A program made the position numbers and the translations under genes. This document shows positions 10,780 to 19,825 of a stretch of DNA of 64,000 bases, piece after piece (positions within the stretch are counted from its first letter, which is position 1; each line of letters opens with the position of its first letter). The stretch is from Marinithermus hydrothermalis DSM 14884 (GTDB lineage: Bacteria; Deinococcota; Deinococci; Deinococcales; Marinithermaceae). Location of the stretch: NCBI RefSeq assembly GCF_000195335.1, contig NC_015387.1, positions 930,001-994,000 of the forward strand, read 5' to 3'. The notes below the pieces were generated by a model. It was given only the letters and a program-made list of their open reading frames with translations. It searched no databases and had not been told where the DNA came from.

Positions 10780-11102
10780 CCCGCGCGGGGGCGGCGCGGC
10801 CTCGAGGATTACGGCGAGAACCGCGCTTTCATGCGGGCTGAGGGGTGAGGATCTGCGAAGACGGGGTCGACCGCGCGGCTGGAGGAGGTGCTGCGGTTGA
10901 CGCGGCTGTGATCTTGGAGAGCGGCCCGGTAAGGGCGACCAGGACCCAATAGTCGGTGCAGGCCGTGCCTTCTGTTCGCAATAGCGGATATTGTTTTAGC
11001 TTTCGCATCAAGTAAATTTACATGCTGAAACGCGTAGAAACGCTCCTGACCCACCCCCCGGCGCCCGGCTCGAGCGCTATACTGGGGGCACCGGAGGTGC
11101 GT
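10780..11102. other. Intergenic region between pilC and the cupin gene
   Basis: 323 bp without a convincing gene. The second half (about 10975-11035) is unusually AT-rich for this genome and holds possible promoter hexamers (TTGTTT and TAAATT, 16 nt apart) before an ATG at 11022. A stronger signal is TATACT at 11078-11083 followed by GGAGGT at 11093-11098, which points to the ATG at 11103. I see no tRNA, stable hairpin with T-run, or repeat. Confidence 0.5.
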
Positions 11103-11438
11103 ATGGGGTTTCCCGAGTGGTTCAAGGGGTTTCACCGCGTGGACGCCTGGCCGGGCCTCAAGGCCGCGGTGATCTCGGGCAAGGGCGGCCAGGTGGGGTT
11201 CTTCGAGTGCACCGAGGAGATCGAGGTCCCCGAGCACGCACACGAAGGCCAGTGGGGGATCGTGGTGGAGGGCGTGGTCGAGTTAACCATCGGCGGGGTA
11301 CACCACGTGCTCCGCAAAGGGGACAGCTACCACATCCCCGCCGGCGTGCCGCACGCCGCCAAACTGCACAAGGGTTGCGCCTTCATCGACGTGTGGGAAG
11401 GGGTGCGCTTCCCCGAACTGACGGAAGCCTCGCCGTAG
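11103..11438 (+). CDS. Small cupin-domain protein
   Basis: Single-domain cupin of 111 aa, function unknown. Cupin motif 1 is HAHEGQWGIVVEG and motif 2 PAGVPHAAKLHKG; His residues in both are in place to bind a metal. The C-terminus FIDVWEGVRFPEL is short. I prefer the ATG at 11103 because TATACT and GGAGGT lie just upstream; an ATG at 11022 would add 27 residues that look unlike a cupin. No neighbour shares an obvious pathway. Confidence 0.75.
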   Translation: MGFPEWFKGFHRVDAWPGLKAAVISGKGGQVGFFECTEEIEVPEHAHEGQWGIVVEGVVELTIGGVHHVLRKGDSYHIPAGVPHAAKLHKGCAFIDVWEGVRFPELTEASP

Positions 11439-11509
11439 CGACCCGAAGAAAAAGGACCGAACAGCCCCTTAAGCACAGAGGGCGTTTCGGGAGGGCGGGG
11501 CTGGTGCGG

Positions 11510-11515
11510 TATCAT
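11510..11515 (+). promoter_or_regulatory. -10 hexamer of gatA
   Basis: TATCAT lies 10 nt before the ATG at 11526 and overlaps the alternative ATG at 11514. This argues for the internal start at 11526 and a nearly leaderless mRNA. Confidence 0.5.
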
Positions 11516-11525
11516 GAGCCACAGT

Positions 11526-12962
11526 ATGCATGCGCATGAGATCGTTCGCCGGGTTCGCGCGGGCGAGATGAGCCCCGTGGAGGTCACCCGGCGCTACCTG
11601 GAGCGCGTCACCGACCTGAACCCCAAGCTGAACGCCTACATCACGATCAATCCCGAGGCGCTGAGCGAAGCGGAAGCGGTCGCCGAACGGATGCGCCAAG
11701 GGGAGGCGTTGCCCCTGGCGGGCGTGCCGGTCGCGGTAAAGGACAACATCGTAACGCGCGGCCTCCGCACCACCTGCGCCTCGAAAAGCCTCGAGCGTTT
11801 CGTGCCCCCCTACGACGCCACCGTGATCCAACGCCTCCGCGAGGCTGGGGCGGTGATCCTAGGGAAGACCAACCTGGACGAGTTCGCCATGGGCTCCTCG
11901 TGCGAGTACTCCCACTTCGGGGCCACCCGGAACCCCTGGGACCTCGAGCGGGTGCCCGGCGGCTCCTCCGGCGGGTCCGCCGCCGCCGTCGCCGCGGACC
12001 TCGCACCGGTCGCGCTCGGTTCGGACACGGGCGGGTCGGTCCGCCAGCCCGCGGCCTTCACGGGCGTGCTGGGCTTCAAGCCCACCTACGGTCGCGTCTC
12101 CCGGTACGGGCTGGTGGCCTTCGCCTCGAGCCTCGACCAGATCGGCCCCTTCGCGCGCTCCACGCGGGATCTGGCCCTTTTGATGGACGTCATCGCCGGG
12201 CCGGACCCGCGGGACGCGACGAGCCTCGAGGTCCCGCCGCGGTTCGTGGAGGCGCTCGAAGCACGGGTGGAGGGCCTGACCATCGGGATGGTCAAGGAGG
12301 CCCTCGAGGCGGGCAACACCCCGGGGGTTCTGGAGGCCGTCGAGCGATTCCGCACGGTGATGGAGGGGCTTGGGGTGCGGTTCGTGGAGGTGAGCCTGCC
12401 CAGCCTGGAGTACGCCCTCGCCGCGTACTACTTGGTCGCGACCTCGGAGGCGTCCTCCAACCTCGCGCGCTACGACGGCACCCTGTTCTCCTACCGGAGC
12501 GAGGGGGAGGACCTCGTGGAGGTGATGATGCGCTCGCGCGCCGAGGGATTCGGCCCCGAGGTGCGTCGCCGCGTCTTGATGGGTACCTTCGCCCTCTCCT
12601 CGGGGTACTACGACGCCTACTACGGTAAGGCCCTCAAGGCACGCCGGCGGATCTACCAGGACTTCGAAGCGGCCTTTGCGCAGGCGGACGTCCTGCTCAC
12701 CCCCACGAGCCCCACCCCGGCCTTCAAGCTCGGGGAGAAGACCCAGGACCCGCTCGCGATGTACCTTTCCGATACGAACACCGTAGCGGTGAACCTGGCC
12801 GGACTCCCGGGGCTGAGCCTGCCCGCGGGGAATGAGGACGGCCTCCCCGTCGCGGTGCAGCTCATCGGGCGCGCCCTCGAGGACGAGCGGCTCTTCACCT
12901 TGTCCATGGCCTTCGAACGCGCCACGGACGCAGCGTACCTTCAGGTGGCGCCCGTCGCTTAG
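11526..12962 (+). CDS. gatA: Asp-tRNA(Asn)/Glu-tRNA(Gln) amidotransferase subunit A
   Basis: Glutaminase subunit of the GatCAB transamidosome, which makes Asn-tRNA and/or Gln-tRNA from misacylated precursors. Amidase-signature catalytic residues are present: the Lys in [23 protein letters not shown], and the cis-Ser in [11 protein letters not shown]. Length from 11526 is 478 aa, normal for the family, and [17 protein letters not shown] matches the usual GatA N-terminus. An upstream in-frame ATG at 11514 would add four residues but lies within the -10 box. gatB and gatC are not adjacent. Confidence 0.96.
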   Translation: MHAHEIVRRVRAGEMSPVEVTRRYLERVTDLNPKLNAYITINPEALSEAEAVAERMRQGEALPLAGVPVAVKDNIVTRGLRTTCASKSLERFVPPYDATVIQRLREAGAVILGKTNLDEFAMGSSCEYSHFGATRNPWDLERVPGGSSGGSAAAVAADLAPVALGSDTGGSVRQPAAFTGVLGFKPTYGRVSRYGLVAFASSLDQIGPFARSTRDLALLMDVIAGPDPRDATSLEVPPRFVEALEARVEGLTIGMVKEALEAGNTPGVLEAVERFRTVMEGLGVRFVEVSLPSLEYALAAYYLVATSEASSNLARYDGTLFSYRSEGEDLVEVMMRSRAEGFGPEVRRRVLMGTFALSSGYYDAYYGKALKARRRIYQDFEAAFAQADVLLTPTSPTPAFKLGEKTQDPLAMYLSDTNTVAVNLAGLPGLSLPAGNEDGLPVAVQLIGRALEDERLFTLSMAFERATDAAYLQVAPVA

Positions 12963-12973
12963 CGGAGACTTCG

Positions 12974-13720
12974 ATGATCCCGGCCCCCTACCGCCTGGCG
13001 AGCCGTTTGGTACGCCTGCTGCGGGAAGCGAAACAACCCGCCTCCCCCGAGGTACTGGCCGCGCACCTCCTCGCGGCGCGGCGCGTCCCCTCGTCGGAAC
13101 GCTTTTTACGCGAGGTGCTGGACGGCCGGTTCTGGCAGGAGGGCGGAAGGGTAGGGCTTTGGGAGTGGCGGTACGCCTTCCCACCGCCGGGAGAACCCGT
13201 GGTCGTGCTGGACCTCGAGACCACGGGACTAAGCCCGGAACGCGACGAGATCATCGAGGTAGCCTTGATCCGCGTGGAAGGCGCGCGCCGCCTCGAGTAC
13301 AGCCGCCTCGTCAACCCCGGCCGGCCCATACCGCCGAGAATCACGCGCCTTACAGGGATTCGTTCGGGGGACGTGCGGGATCAGCCGGACGTGTACACGG
13401 TGCTCGAGGAGGTCGTGCCGCTCCTGGAAGGCGCGACGCTGGTGATTCAGAACGCTCCGTTTGATCTGGGGTTTTTGCGCCCGCGGTTTGCTAAGCTGAG
13501 TGTTACAATACGAAACGAAGTTATTGACACAGTGCAGTGGGCGCGGAGGGCGTTGCCGGGAATGAGACGCAGGAGTTTAGACCACCTTATCGAGGTGTTC
13601 GAGGTTCCAAAACGGAGCCGGCATCGCGCGTTCGAGGATGCGGAGGCCACGCTCGCCGTGGCCTACGAACTGTATTACATGCTGACGGCCGGAAAGGCTC
13701 GGGCTTTGGGGGAGGTCTAA
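12974..13720 (+). CDS. DnaQ-like DEDDh 3'-5' exonuclease
   Basis: Exonuclease of the DNA polymerase III epsilon family. The nuclease domain starts near residue 75: VVVLDLETTGLSPERDEIIEV holds the first Asp-Glu pair (D80, E82). VIQNAPFDLGFL holds the second Asp, and HRAFEDAEAT near the end holds the catalytic His and last Asp. The first about 70 residues form an extra helical domain ending in LWEWRYAFPPP. The stop overlaps the next gene (TAATG). It may be a proofreading subunit or a repair/RNA exonuclease; the sequence does not decide. Confidence 0.88.
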   Translation: MIPAPYRLASRLVRLLREAKQPASPEVLAAHLLAARRVPSSERFLREVLDGRFWQEGGRVGLWEWRYAFPPPGEPVVVLDLETTGLSPERDEIIEVALIRVEGARRLEYSRLVNPGRPIPPRITRLTGIRSGDVRDQPDVYTVLEEVVPLLEGATLVIQNAPFDLGFLRPRFAKLSVTIRNEVIDTVQWARRALPGMRRRSLDHLIEVFEVPKRSRHRAFEDAEATLAVAYELYYMLTAGKARALGEV

Positions 13721-14811
13721 TGCGGGGACGGTACGTGTTAACCAGCGCATGCTTGCACACCGGCACCATGAGCCTCACCCGGACCTTGCGCGAGATGCTG
13801 GAGGGCGTGGAACGCGCTCGCTTCGTGGACGAGGACGGTGAGGTGTGGGAGTGCTGGGTCAACCGGGCGGACGGGCGGGTCGAAGGACTCGCGCCGTACT
13901 ACCAAAAGCGCCGCTTGGGTATCAACGACATCATCTGGCTGACGCTTCAGGAGGACGGCAGCATCGCCCTGGAGGCGGCGACAGCCCGGCAGCCTAAACC
14001 CCGCCCTGCGGTCGCGGCCAAAGCAGAACCGGTGCGGGAACCGGTCGAGGTGGAGGCGCAACCCGCAGGAAAACCAGCCCCGAAACGGGTGCGGGTTACT
14101 CCGTACCCCAAGACCGTCCTGTACCCCCAAGAGGGCAGCGAACCGTCCCCAGCGTACGTGCAAGCCCTCGAGACGCTGGGATTCCAGCGCGTTCAGGACC
14201 AGCGAGCGCCCATCTACCGCGCCCACCTGGGACGGCGCGGGTACGCCGTGGCCCTGGGGCGTTACGGCGAGGTGGACCTCAAGGACCTCCTGGCCGCGCG
14301 CCGGGAGGGGCGGGTGGCGTACGCCGCCGTGGTCGTCACCGAGTCGGAGAAGGAAGCCGTCAAGGCCGAGCTCCGCGAACTGCGGCTCGCCTTGGTCACC
14401 CCGGAGGCCCTGACGCACCTCGCGCGGCTGCGGAGCCTCTTCCCCGTAGGGCCAGTTGAACTCGAGCGCTTACTGAAGCAGGGGCGGGTCGACCTGGACG
14501 CCGTCGAGGCGTTGGCCCACGAGATCGACCGCTGGGTGGGGGAACGCGCCGCCTTCTCCACGGTGTTGATCGCACTCACGGACTACCCCGCGCAGCAGGT
14601 CTTCCTGCTCGAGGACCTCATGGAGAACCTCGGGGAGAGCGGCATCGATCGGGAAACGGTTGCCGCCATCCTCGAGGTGCTGGCGGGACCACCGTTCTTG
14701 CTCCTCAGGCGGCTCGCACCGGGAGAGTACCTGCTGCGAGAGACGGTCGCGGACGCGTTAGGGCACCTTGCGGAGTACGCGCTTTCGCTCAGGAACCGTT
14801 TGATGTCCTGA
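13720..14811 (+). CDS. Conserved hypothetical protein, partner of the DnaQ-like exonuclease
   Basis: 363 aa, not recognised. About residues 1-85 form a compact mixed domain (ACLHTGTMSLTRTLREMLEG, then FVDEDGEVWECWVNR). Residues about 88-130 are a Pro/Ala/Lys/Glu-rich linker. The rest is an alpha/beta region containing YAVALGRYGEVDLKDLL and YAAVVVTESEKEAVKAEL, followed by a helical C-terminus. No signal peptide or membrane helix. The ATG shares a base with the TAA of the exonuclease gene, so the two are translationally coupled. The 3' end overlaps the convergent csaB by 23 bp. Confidence 0.7.
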   Translation: MRGRYVLTSACLHTGTMSLTRTLREMLEGVERARFVDEDGEVWECWVNRADGRVEGLAPYYQKRRLGINDIIWLTLQEDGSIALEAATARQPKPRPAVAAKAEPVREPVEVEAQPAGKPAPKRVRVTPYPKTVLYPQEGSEPSPAYVQALETLGFQRVQDQRAPIYRAHLGRRGYAVALGRYGEVDLKDLLAARREGRVAYAAVVVTESEKEAVKAELRELRLALVTPEALTHLARLRSLFPVGPVELERLLKQGRVDLDAVEALAHEIDRWVGERAAFSTVLIALTDYPAQQVFLLEDLMENLGESGIDRETVAAILEVLAGPPFLLLRRLAPGEYLLRETVADALGHLAEYALSLRNRLMS

Positions 14812-15781
14812 TCCTCGAGCCCAGCACCGCATCGAAGCTCGAGGCTGCGCGTTCCTTCATAGCGTGCACCCAGGACCAGGTGGGTTCGCGGTGTTCCTCC
14901 ACACAACGCACCAAGGCGTTCGCGTTCCCGGGAAGGGACCAGTACGGCGCGCCGGTTTCTTCACAAAAGGCCTGCACCTTGGGGTCGTAACTCAGACCGG
15001 CGTACGGGGTGCCGCTCGCGGCGGCGAGGATCAGGCCGTGTAACCGAATGGAGAGCACGTACCCGGCCTGCGCGAACAGGTACCGGGCCCGGCGGGGATC
15101 CCAGGCGATTTCCCGGGTGAAGCCCTCGAACAGAGCGATGGCGTCGTCGTCGTGGTGCGGTTGCAAGGCGACGGCGGCCACCTCGTACCCCAGGGATTGT
15201 AGCTGTTGCGCGGCCTGAAGCAGCGTGCGGTTGGCCTCCGGGAGCTTCCCGCGCGGCACCACAACGACCAGGCGCTCCTCACGGTGCGCGGGAGGCGGCT
15301 CGAGAAGCAGCGCCGGATCCGCGCCGAGGTGGGCGTTCAGGCCAAGGGCGCGGGCGTACTGGAACGAGGCTTTGTCGCGCAGGATCAAGGGAACGTCCCG
15401 CAACGCGCGGCGCACCCAGGCCTCCCCGCGCGACGAGAGGGGGCCGAGGGACTGGTTGAACACCCAAACGGGCTTGCCGTGCGCCCGAGCGAGGCGAATC
15501 ACGGCGAGGTAGTACCCCAGGCTGCGCGCCGAAGTGCGGTCCTGGAGGAGCCCACCCCCACCCGAAAGGAGCAGGTCTACCGTCCGGATCGCGTGCCACA
15601 CGGCGAAGGGGTTGGTGCGGGACGCGGCCCGGACGCGGTAGCGCGCCGCGGTCTCCTCCGGACGCGCGGAGAACACCAGGGGGTCGTGGCCTCGAGCCTT
15701 GAGCTCGCGGATGATCGCTTCCAGAATCGCTTCATCCCCGGCGTTACGATACCCGTAGTAGCCGCTCAGGCCGACCACCAT
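14789..15781 (-). CDS. csaB: Polysaccharide pyruvyl transferase CsaB
   Basis: Transfers pyruvate from PEP to secondary cell-wall polysaccharide; the ketal is the ligand of SLH domains, and CsaB is known to be needed for S-layer attachment in Thermus. 330 aa. It begins VVGLSGYYGYRNAGDEAIL, has SGGGGLLQDRTS (about 74-85), FNQSLGPL, and the C-terminal SIRLHGLILAAASGTPYAGLSYDPK typical of this family. Its ATG lies inside the 3' end of the DUF5693 gene (16-bp overlap). Confidence 0.93.
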   Translation of the reverse strand: MVVGLSGYYGYRNAGDEAILEAIIRELKARGHDPLVFSARPEETAARYRVRAASRTNPFAVWHAIRTVDLLLSGGGGLLQDRTSARSLGYYLAVIRLARAHGKPVWVFNQSLGPLSSRGEAWVRRALRDVPLILRDKASFQYARALGLNAHLGADPALLLEPPPAHREERLVVVVPRGKLPEANRTLLQAAQQLQSLGYEVAAVALQPHHDDDAIALFEGFTREIAWDPRRARYLFAQAGYVLSIRLHGLILAAASGTPYAGLSYDPKVQAFCEETGAPYWSLPGNANALVRCVEEHREPTWSWVHAMKERAASSFDAVLGSRIRTSNGS

Positions 15782-17481
15782 CGCCGAATCCCCCGGATAA
15801 TGATGAGCGCAGCTGCCCCCAGCATAAGCCCCGCCACCATCCCGTTCAAGGTGCGGGCTAACGATACCCCAAGCGGCGTGTGGTAGTGCGAGAACGTGTT
15901 GAGGATCGAAGCCTCCCCGATCGCGACGAACAAGAGCATGCCGTTACGCACCCAGGCCGGCCAGGCCGCGCCCCACGCGACGACCGCCATACCGTGCCCC
16001 AACAACTCCTTAAAGCGCGGACGCACCATCCAGTCCGAAAGCCACGCGCGCAGCTGAAGCTCGAGGTCCAGCACGATCGGTGCGTCGTTCCCGCGACGGA
16101 GGAAGACCAAGGCCAGCGCCGCGAGGGCCGCGAGGGCCAGGGCGACCTCCCCCAGGCGCACGGGATGGTTCCAGAGCGCGGCTAGGCTTTGCGGGACGGG
16201 CCGCTTGGGCAGGAAGGAAAACGCGACGAGCACGGGCGGCACGAGCAGCGTGAGGGAAACGCCCTTGAAGGGAATGAGGCCCAGGACCGTTTCTGGCTGG
16301 CTGCCAAGCGCGGAGAGAAGGACGGCCCCCGCGAGGGCGTACCCGGTCGCGGCCCCCCACATAGCAAACCCGCGTGCTCCGCTCACGAACCCCAGCACCG
16401 GAAACACCAGCGCGGCGAGTAGCGGCCCGGCATAAGCCCCGGCGTACGCCCACGCTCCCCCGACCAGCCCGAGCGCTAGCAGCGCGCCCAGGGGCTGGGG
16501 GTACCCCAGGGCGAGCAGCCCAAGCCCCGCCGCGACCCCCGCCCAGGCCGCGTACCGCAGCGGGGACGGGGTGAACTCCCGCACCCGCGGCTCCCCCAAG
16601 GGAATGCCGGAGGCCTCGAGGCCCTCGGTGATGCGCCGGAGGAAGCGTTCGGTGCGCTCCGGGGTAGGGTAAGGCCGGAAGTACAGGATCTGGTGTCCGC
16701 GCTCACGGGCCGCGAGAAGATACTTGTCCGCCGCGACCTCCGGAGCCAGCTTGAGCTGCCACTCCGCCTGCAGACTGAAGAGGCGCAACACAGGCACACG
16801 CGCAGCGATCGCGTCGAACCCAGCCTGGCGCGCCCCTTCAATAAACGCGACGGGAACAGGCAATCCCCGGGCAACCTCCTGAAGATGATCCGGGTAGCCC
16901 AGCGCCTCGGTACCGGCAAAGATCACGATGGAAACGCCCTCAGGGAACGCAACCGGGTAGGCGCGGTCCGGGTGGTTGATGGGGCGGTACCCGATGTAAT
17001 ACCCCTGACGGTAGAGCTCGAGCAGCTCATCCGGCGGCCCTACAGGGAACTTCTCCACATTGACGGGGAACCCCAGCCAGACCCGTCCTTCCCAGTAGAC
17101 GCGGTGCTGCGGGAGCCGCCAAGCGGTGCGTAGCCGGGAAAGCACGGCCTCGTCCCCCGTTGCGTAGTACCACCCGGGATCAAACCCCGCCTCGGGAAAC
17201 AACAACCGCAGGGTCGCGCCCGGCTGGTATAACACCCGCCCTGCGCGGACCAGATCGGCAACGGTACTTTCATAAACCCCCACACCCCGCACGCCCAGCT
17301 TCCGGTATTCAGCGAGCAGGTCCGGCAAGGAGACGCCACGCCGGGCTGCTTCCTCCAGGGCCGCGTTGCCGTCTAGCATCAGCACGACCGGGCCAGGGCG
17401 TTCGGCCTCGAGGCGGGGCGCGAGGCTCAGCAGGCTCGGAATGAGGGACAAAAACAGGATCAGGTTCAGCCAGCGTCTCAC
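15766..17481 (-). CDS. DUF5693 family multi-pass membrane protein
   Basis: 571 aa. It opens with a hydrophobic segment (NLILFLSLIPSLLSLA), then has a large soluble region to about residue 300 with INHPDRAYPVAFPEGVSIVIF and YFRPYPTPERTERFLRRI, and then about 7-9 membrane helices. This layout matches DUF5693 proteins, which in many Firmicutes and Thermaceae lie beside csaB; a role in making or exporting the pyruvylated wall polymer is inferred, not shown. GTG start with GGAGGTG 7 nt before. Same transcription unit as udk and csaB. Confidence 0.85.
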   Translation of the reverse strand: MRRWLNLILFLSLIPSLLSLAPRLEAERPGPVVLMLDGNAALEEAARRGVSLPDLLAEYRKLGVRGVGVYESTVADLVRAGRVLYQPGATLRLLFPEAGFDPGWYYATGDEAVLSRLRTAWRLPQHRVYWEGRVWLGFPVNVEKFPVGPPDELLELYRQGYYIGYRPINHPDRAYPVAFPEGVSIVIFAGTEALGYPDHLQEVARGLPVPVAFIEGARQAGFDAIAARVPVLRLFSLQAEWQLKLAPEVAADKYLLAARERGHQILYFRPYPTPERTERFLRRITEGLEASGIPLGEPRVREFTPSPLRYAAWAGVAAGLGLLALGYPQPLGALLALGLVGGAWAYAGAYAGPLLAALVFPVLGFVSGARGFAMWGAATGYALAGAVLLSALGSQPETVLGLIPFKGVSLTLLVPPVLVAFSFLPKRPVPQSLAALWNHPVRLGEVALALAALAALALVFLRRGNDAPIVLDLELQLRAWLSDWMVRPRFKELLGHGMAVVAWGAAWPAWVRNGMLLFVAIGEASILNTFSHYHTPLGVSLARTLNGMVAGLMLGAAALIIIRGIRRWWSA

Positions 17482-17508
17482 CGGAGTGCACCTCCGAGGG
17501 GGGAGGGG

Positions 17509-18685
<1,177 letters not shown>

Positions 18686-18847
18686 ACCGCTTACCAGCCT
18701 ACTGCACCCGACTGAAAACAGCGTGGGTTCAGGGCGTGTTGAGGGCTGGGGTTGAATGAGTGACCCTAAGCCACTCCTTCAACACTTCCCTCGATTTTTC
18801 GCGGGTTTGACCTTCTCGCACTTTGGAGTAGGAGGTACCCTGAAAAT
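18686..18847. promoter_or_regulatory. Upstream region of the WYL regulator with an imperfect hairpin
   Basis: 162-bp gap between divergent genes. An inverted repeat with arms TTGAATGAGTG (18752-18762) and CACTCCTTCAA (18772-18782) pairs 10 of 11 bases around a 9-nt loop. Further outside, GTGTTGA and TCAACAC also face each other. It has no T-run, so an operator or RNA switch is as likely as a terminator. Further down, TTGACC and GGAGGT precede the ATG at 18848. Confidence 0.5.
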
Positions 18848-19816
18848 ATGCCCCAAGTTACTAAAACCCAGAGGCTTATGAGTATGCTGGAAGCTTTAAA
18901 GCTGAGGCCTATGCGAGTCTCCGACCTAGCCCGCCGTTACGGAGTGAGCGAACGAACAGTAGAGCGGGACCTCATGGCTCTTGCCACCTTGGGGCATGAA
19001 GTAGAGCGGGTGGGGCGGGGACTTTATCGCGTGAAAGACCGCCCGTCAGCGTTGCAACCCGTGGAGGCCTTAGCGCTTTTCGCTGCAGGACGATTAATCT
19101 ACCATCAAGCCCCTACTCGCCAATACAAAAGCGCTTTGGAAAAGCTAGCTCGTACCCTCCCCGAGCCCCTGCGCACCCTCCTCCTGCGCAGCACCGAAGG
19201 CCTGGAGAGCCGGAGGGGGGATAGCCGCACCTTGGAAATGGTGGCTCGAGCCCTTCTGGAAAAACGGGTGCTGGCGTTTGAGTACCGTTCCGGGGGATCC
19301 AAGAACTGGCGACCCAAGGAACTTCTGGTCTATTTCTTGGAAGCGAATCGCACCAACCTAAGCCTTTACGCCATCGGTTACGAGCGGAGCTACCACAAGA
19401 AGGTGCTCACCTTCAAGCTTTCCCGCATGCGCAACACTCGACTGCTAGAGGAGACCTATGAGATTCCAGGGGACTTTGACCCGAACGAGTACCTTCACCA
19501 GGCATGGGGCGTGGTGGGGGTAAAGGAAAAAGCGGTAGAGGTGTGCCTGCGCTTTGCTCCCGAGGCGGCTTGGAGGGTGTTGGAGGGAGAGTATCCGGGG
19601 CTTGAGGTGGAGGAAAAGTTCCCTGATGGAAGCCTTCAGGCCCGGATCTTAGCCGCTCCGTTCAAGGGAGGGGTGCCTTGGGAGGTTTTGGCTTGGGTGC
19701 AGAGTTTTGGTCCAAGAGTAGAGGTACTTTCCCCTCCCGAGCTGAGAGCGCTTTGGTTGGAAGAAGCTCGGCAGGTGCTAGCAAAAGCGTCAGAACCTGT
19801 CGGGAAGCAAGGCTAG
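18848..19816 (+). CDS. HTH-WYL transcriptional regulator of the CRISPR locus
   Basis: 322 aa. The N-terminal winged helix (about 8-60) reads MRVSDLARRYGVSERTVERDLMALATLGHEV; the WYL domain follows (about 120-215), with RVLAFEYRSGG, SLYAIGYERSYHKKVLTF and a KLSRM segment, plus a C-terminal WCX extension. WYL proteins sense small ligands or nucleic acids and often repress CRISPR or phage-defence operons; that role is inferred from its place 9 bp before cas3. Base use is AT-richer than the chromosomal genes to its left, like the cas genes. Confidence 0.9.
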   Translation: MPQVTKTQRLMSMLEALKLRPMRVSDLARRYGVSERTVERDLMALATLGHEVERVGRGLYRVKDRPSALQPVEALALFAAGRLIYHQAPTRQYKSALEKLARTLPEPLRTLLLRSTEGLESRRGDSRTLEMVARALLEKRVLAFEYRSGGSKNWRPKELLVYFLEANRTNLSLYAIGYERSYHKKVLTFKLSRMRNTRLLEETYEIPGDFDPNEYLHQAWGVVGVKEKAVEVCLRFAPEAAWRVLEGEYPGLEVEEKFPDGSLQARILAAPFKGGVPWEVLAWVQSFGPRVEVLSPPELRALWLEEARQVLAKASEPVGKQG

Positions 19817-19825
19817 GGTGAAAGT

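Noticed and set aside
10829-11021. Possible short minus-strand gene between pilC and the cupin
   Set aside because: No ribosome site, no conserved-looking sequence, low-complexity Ala/Pro/Ser product.
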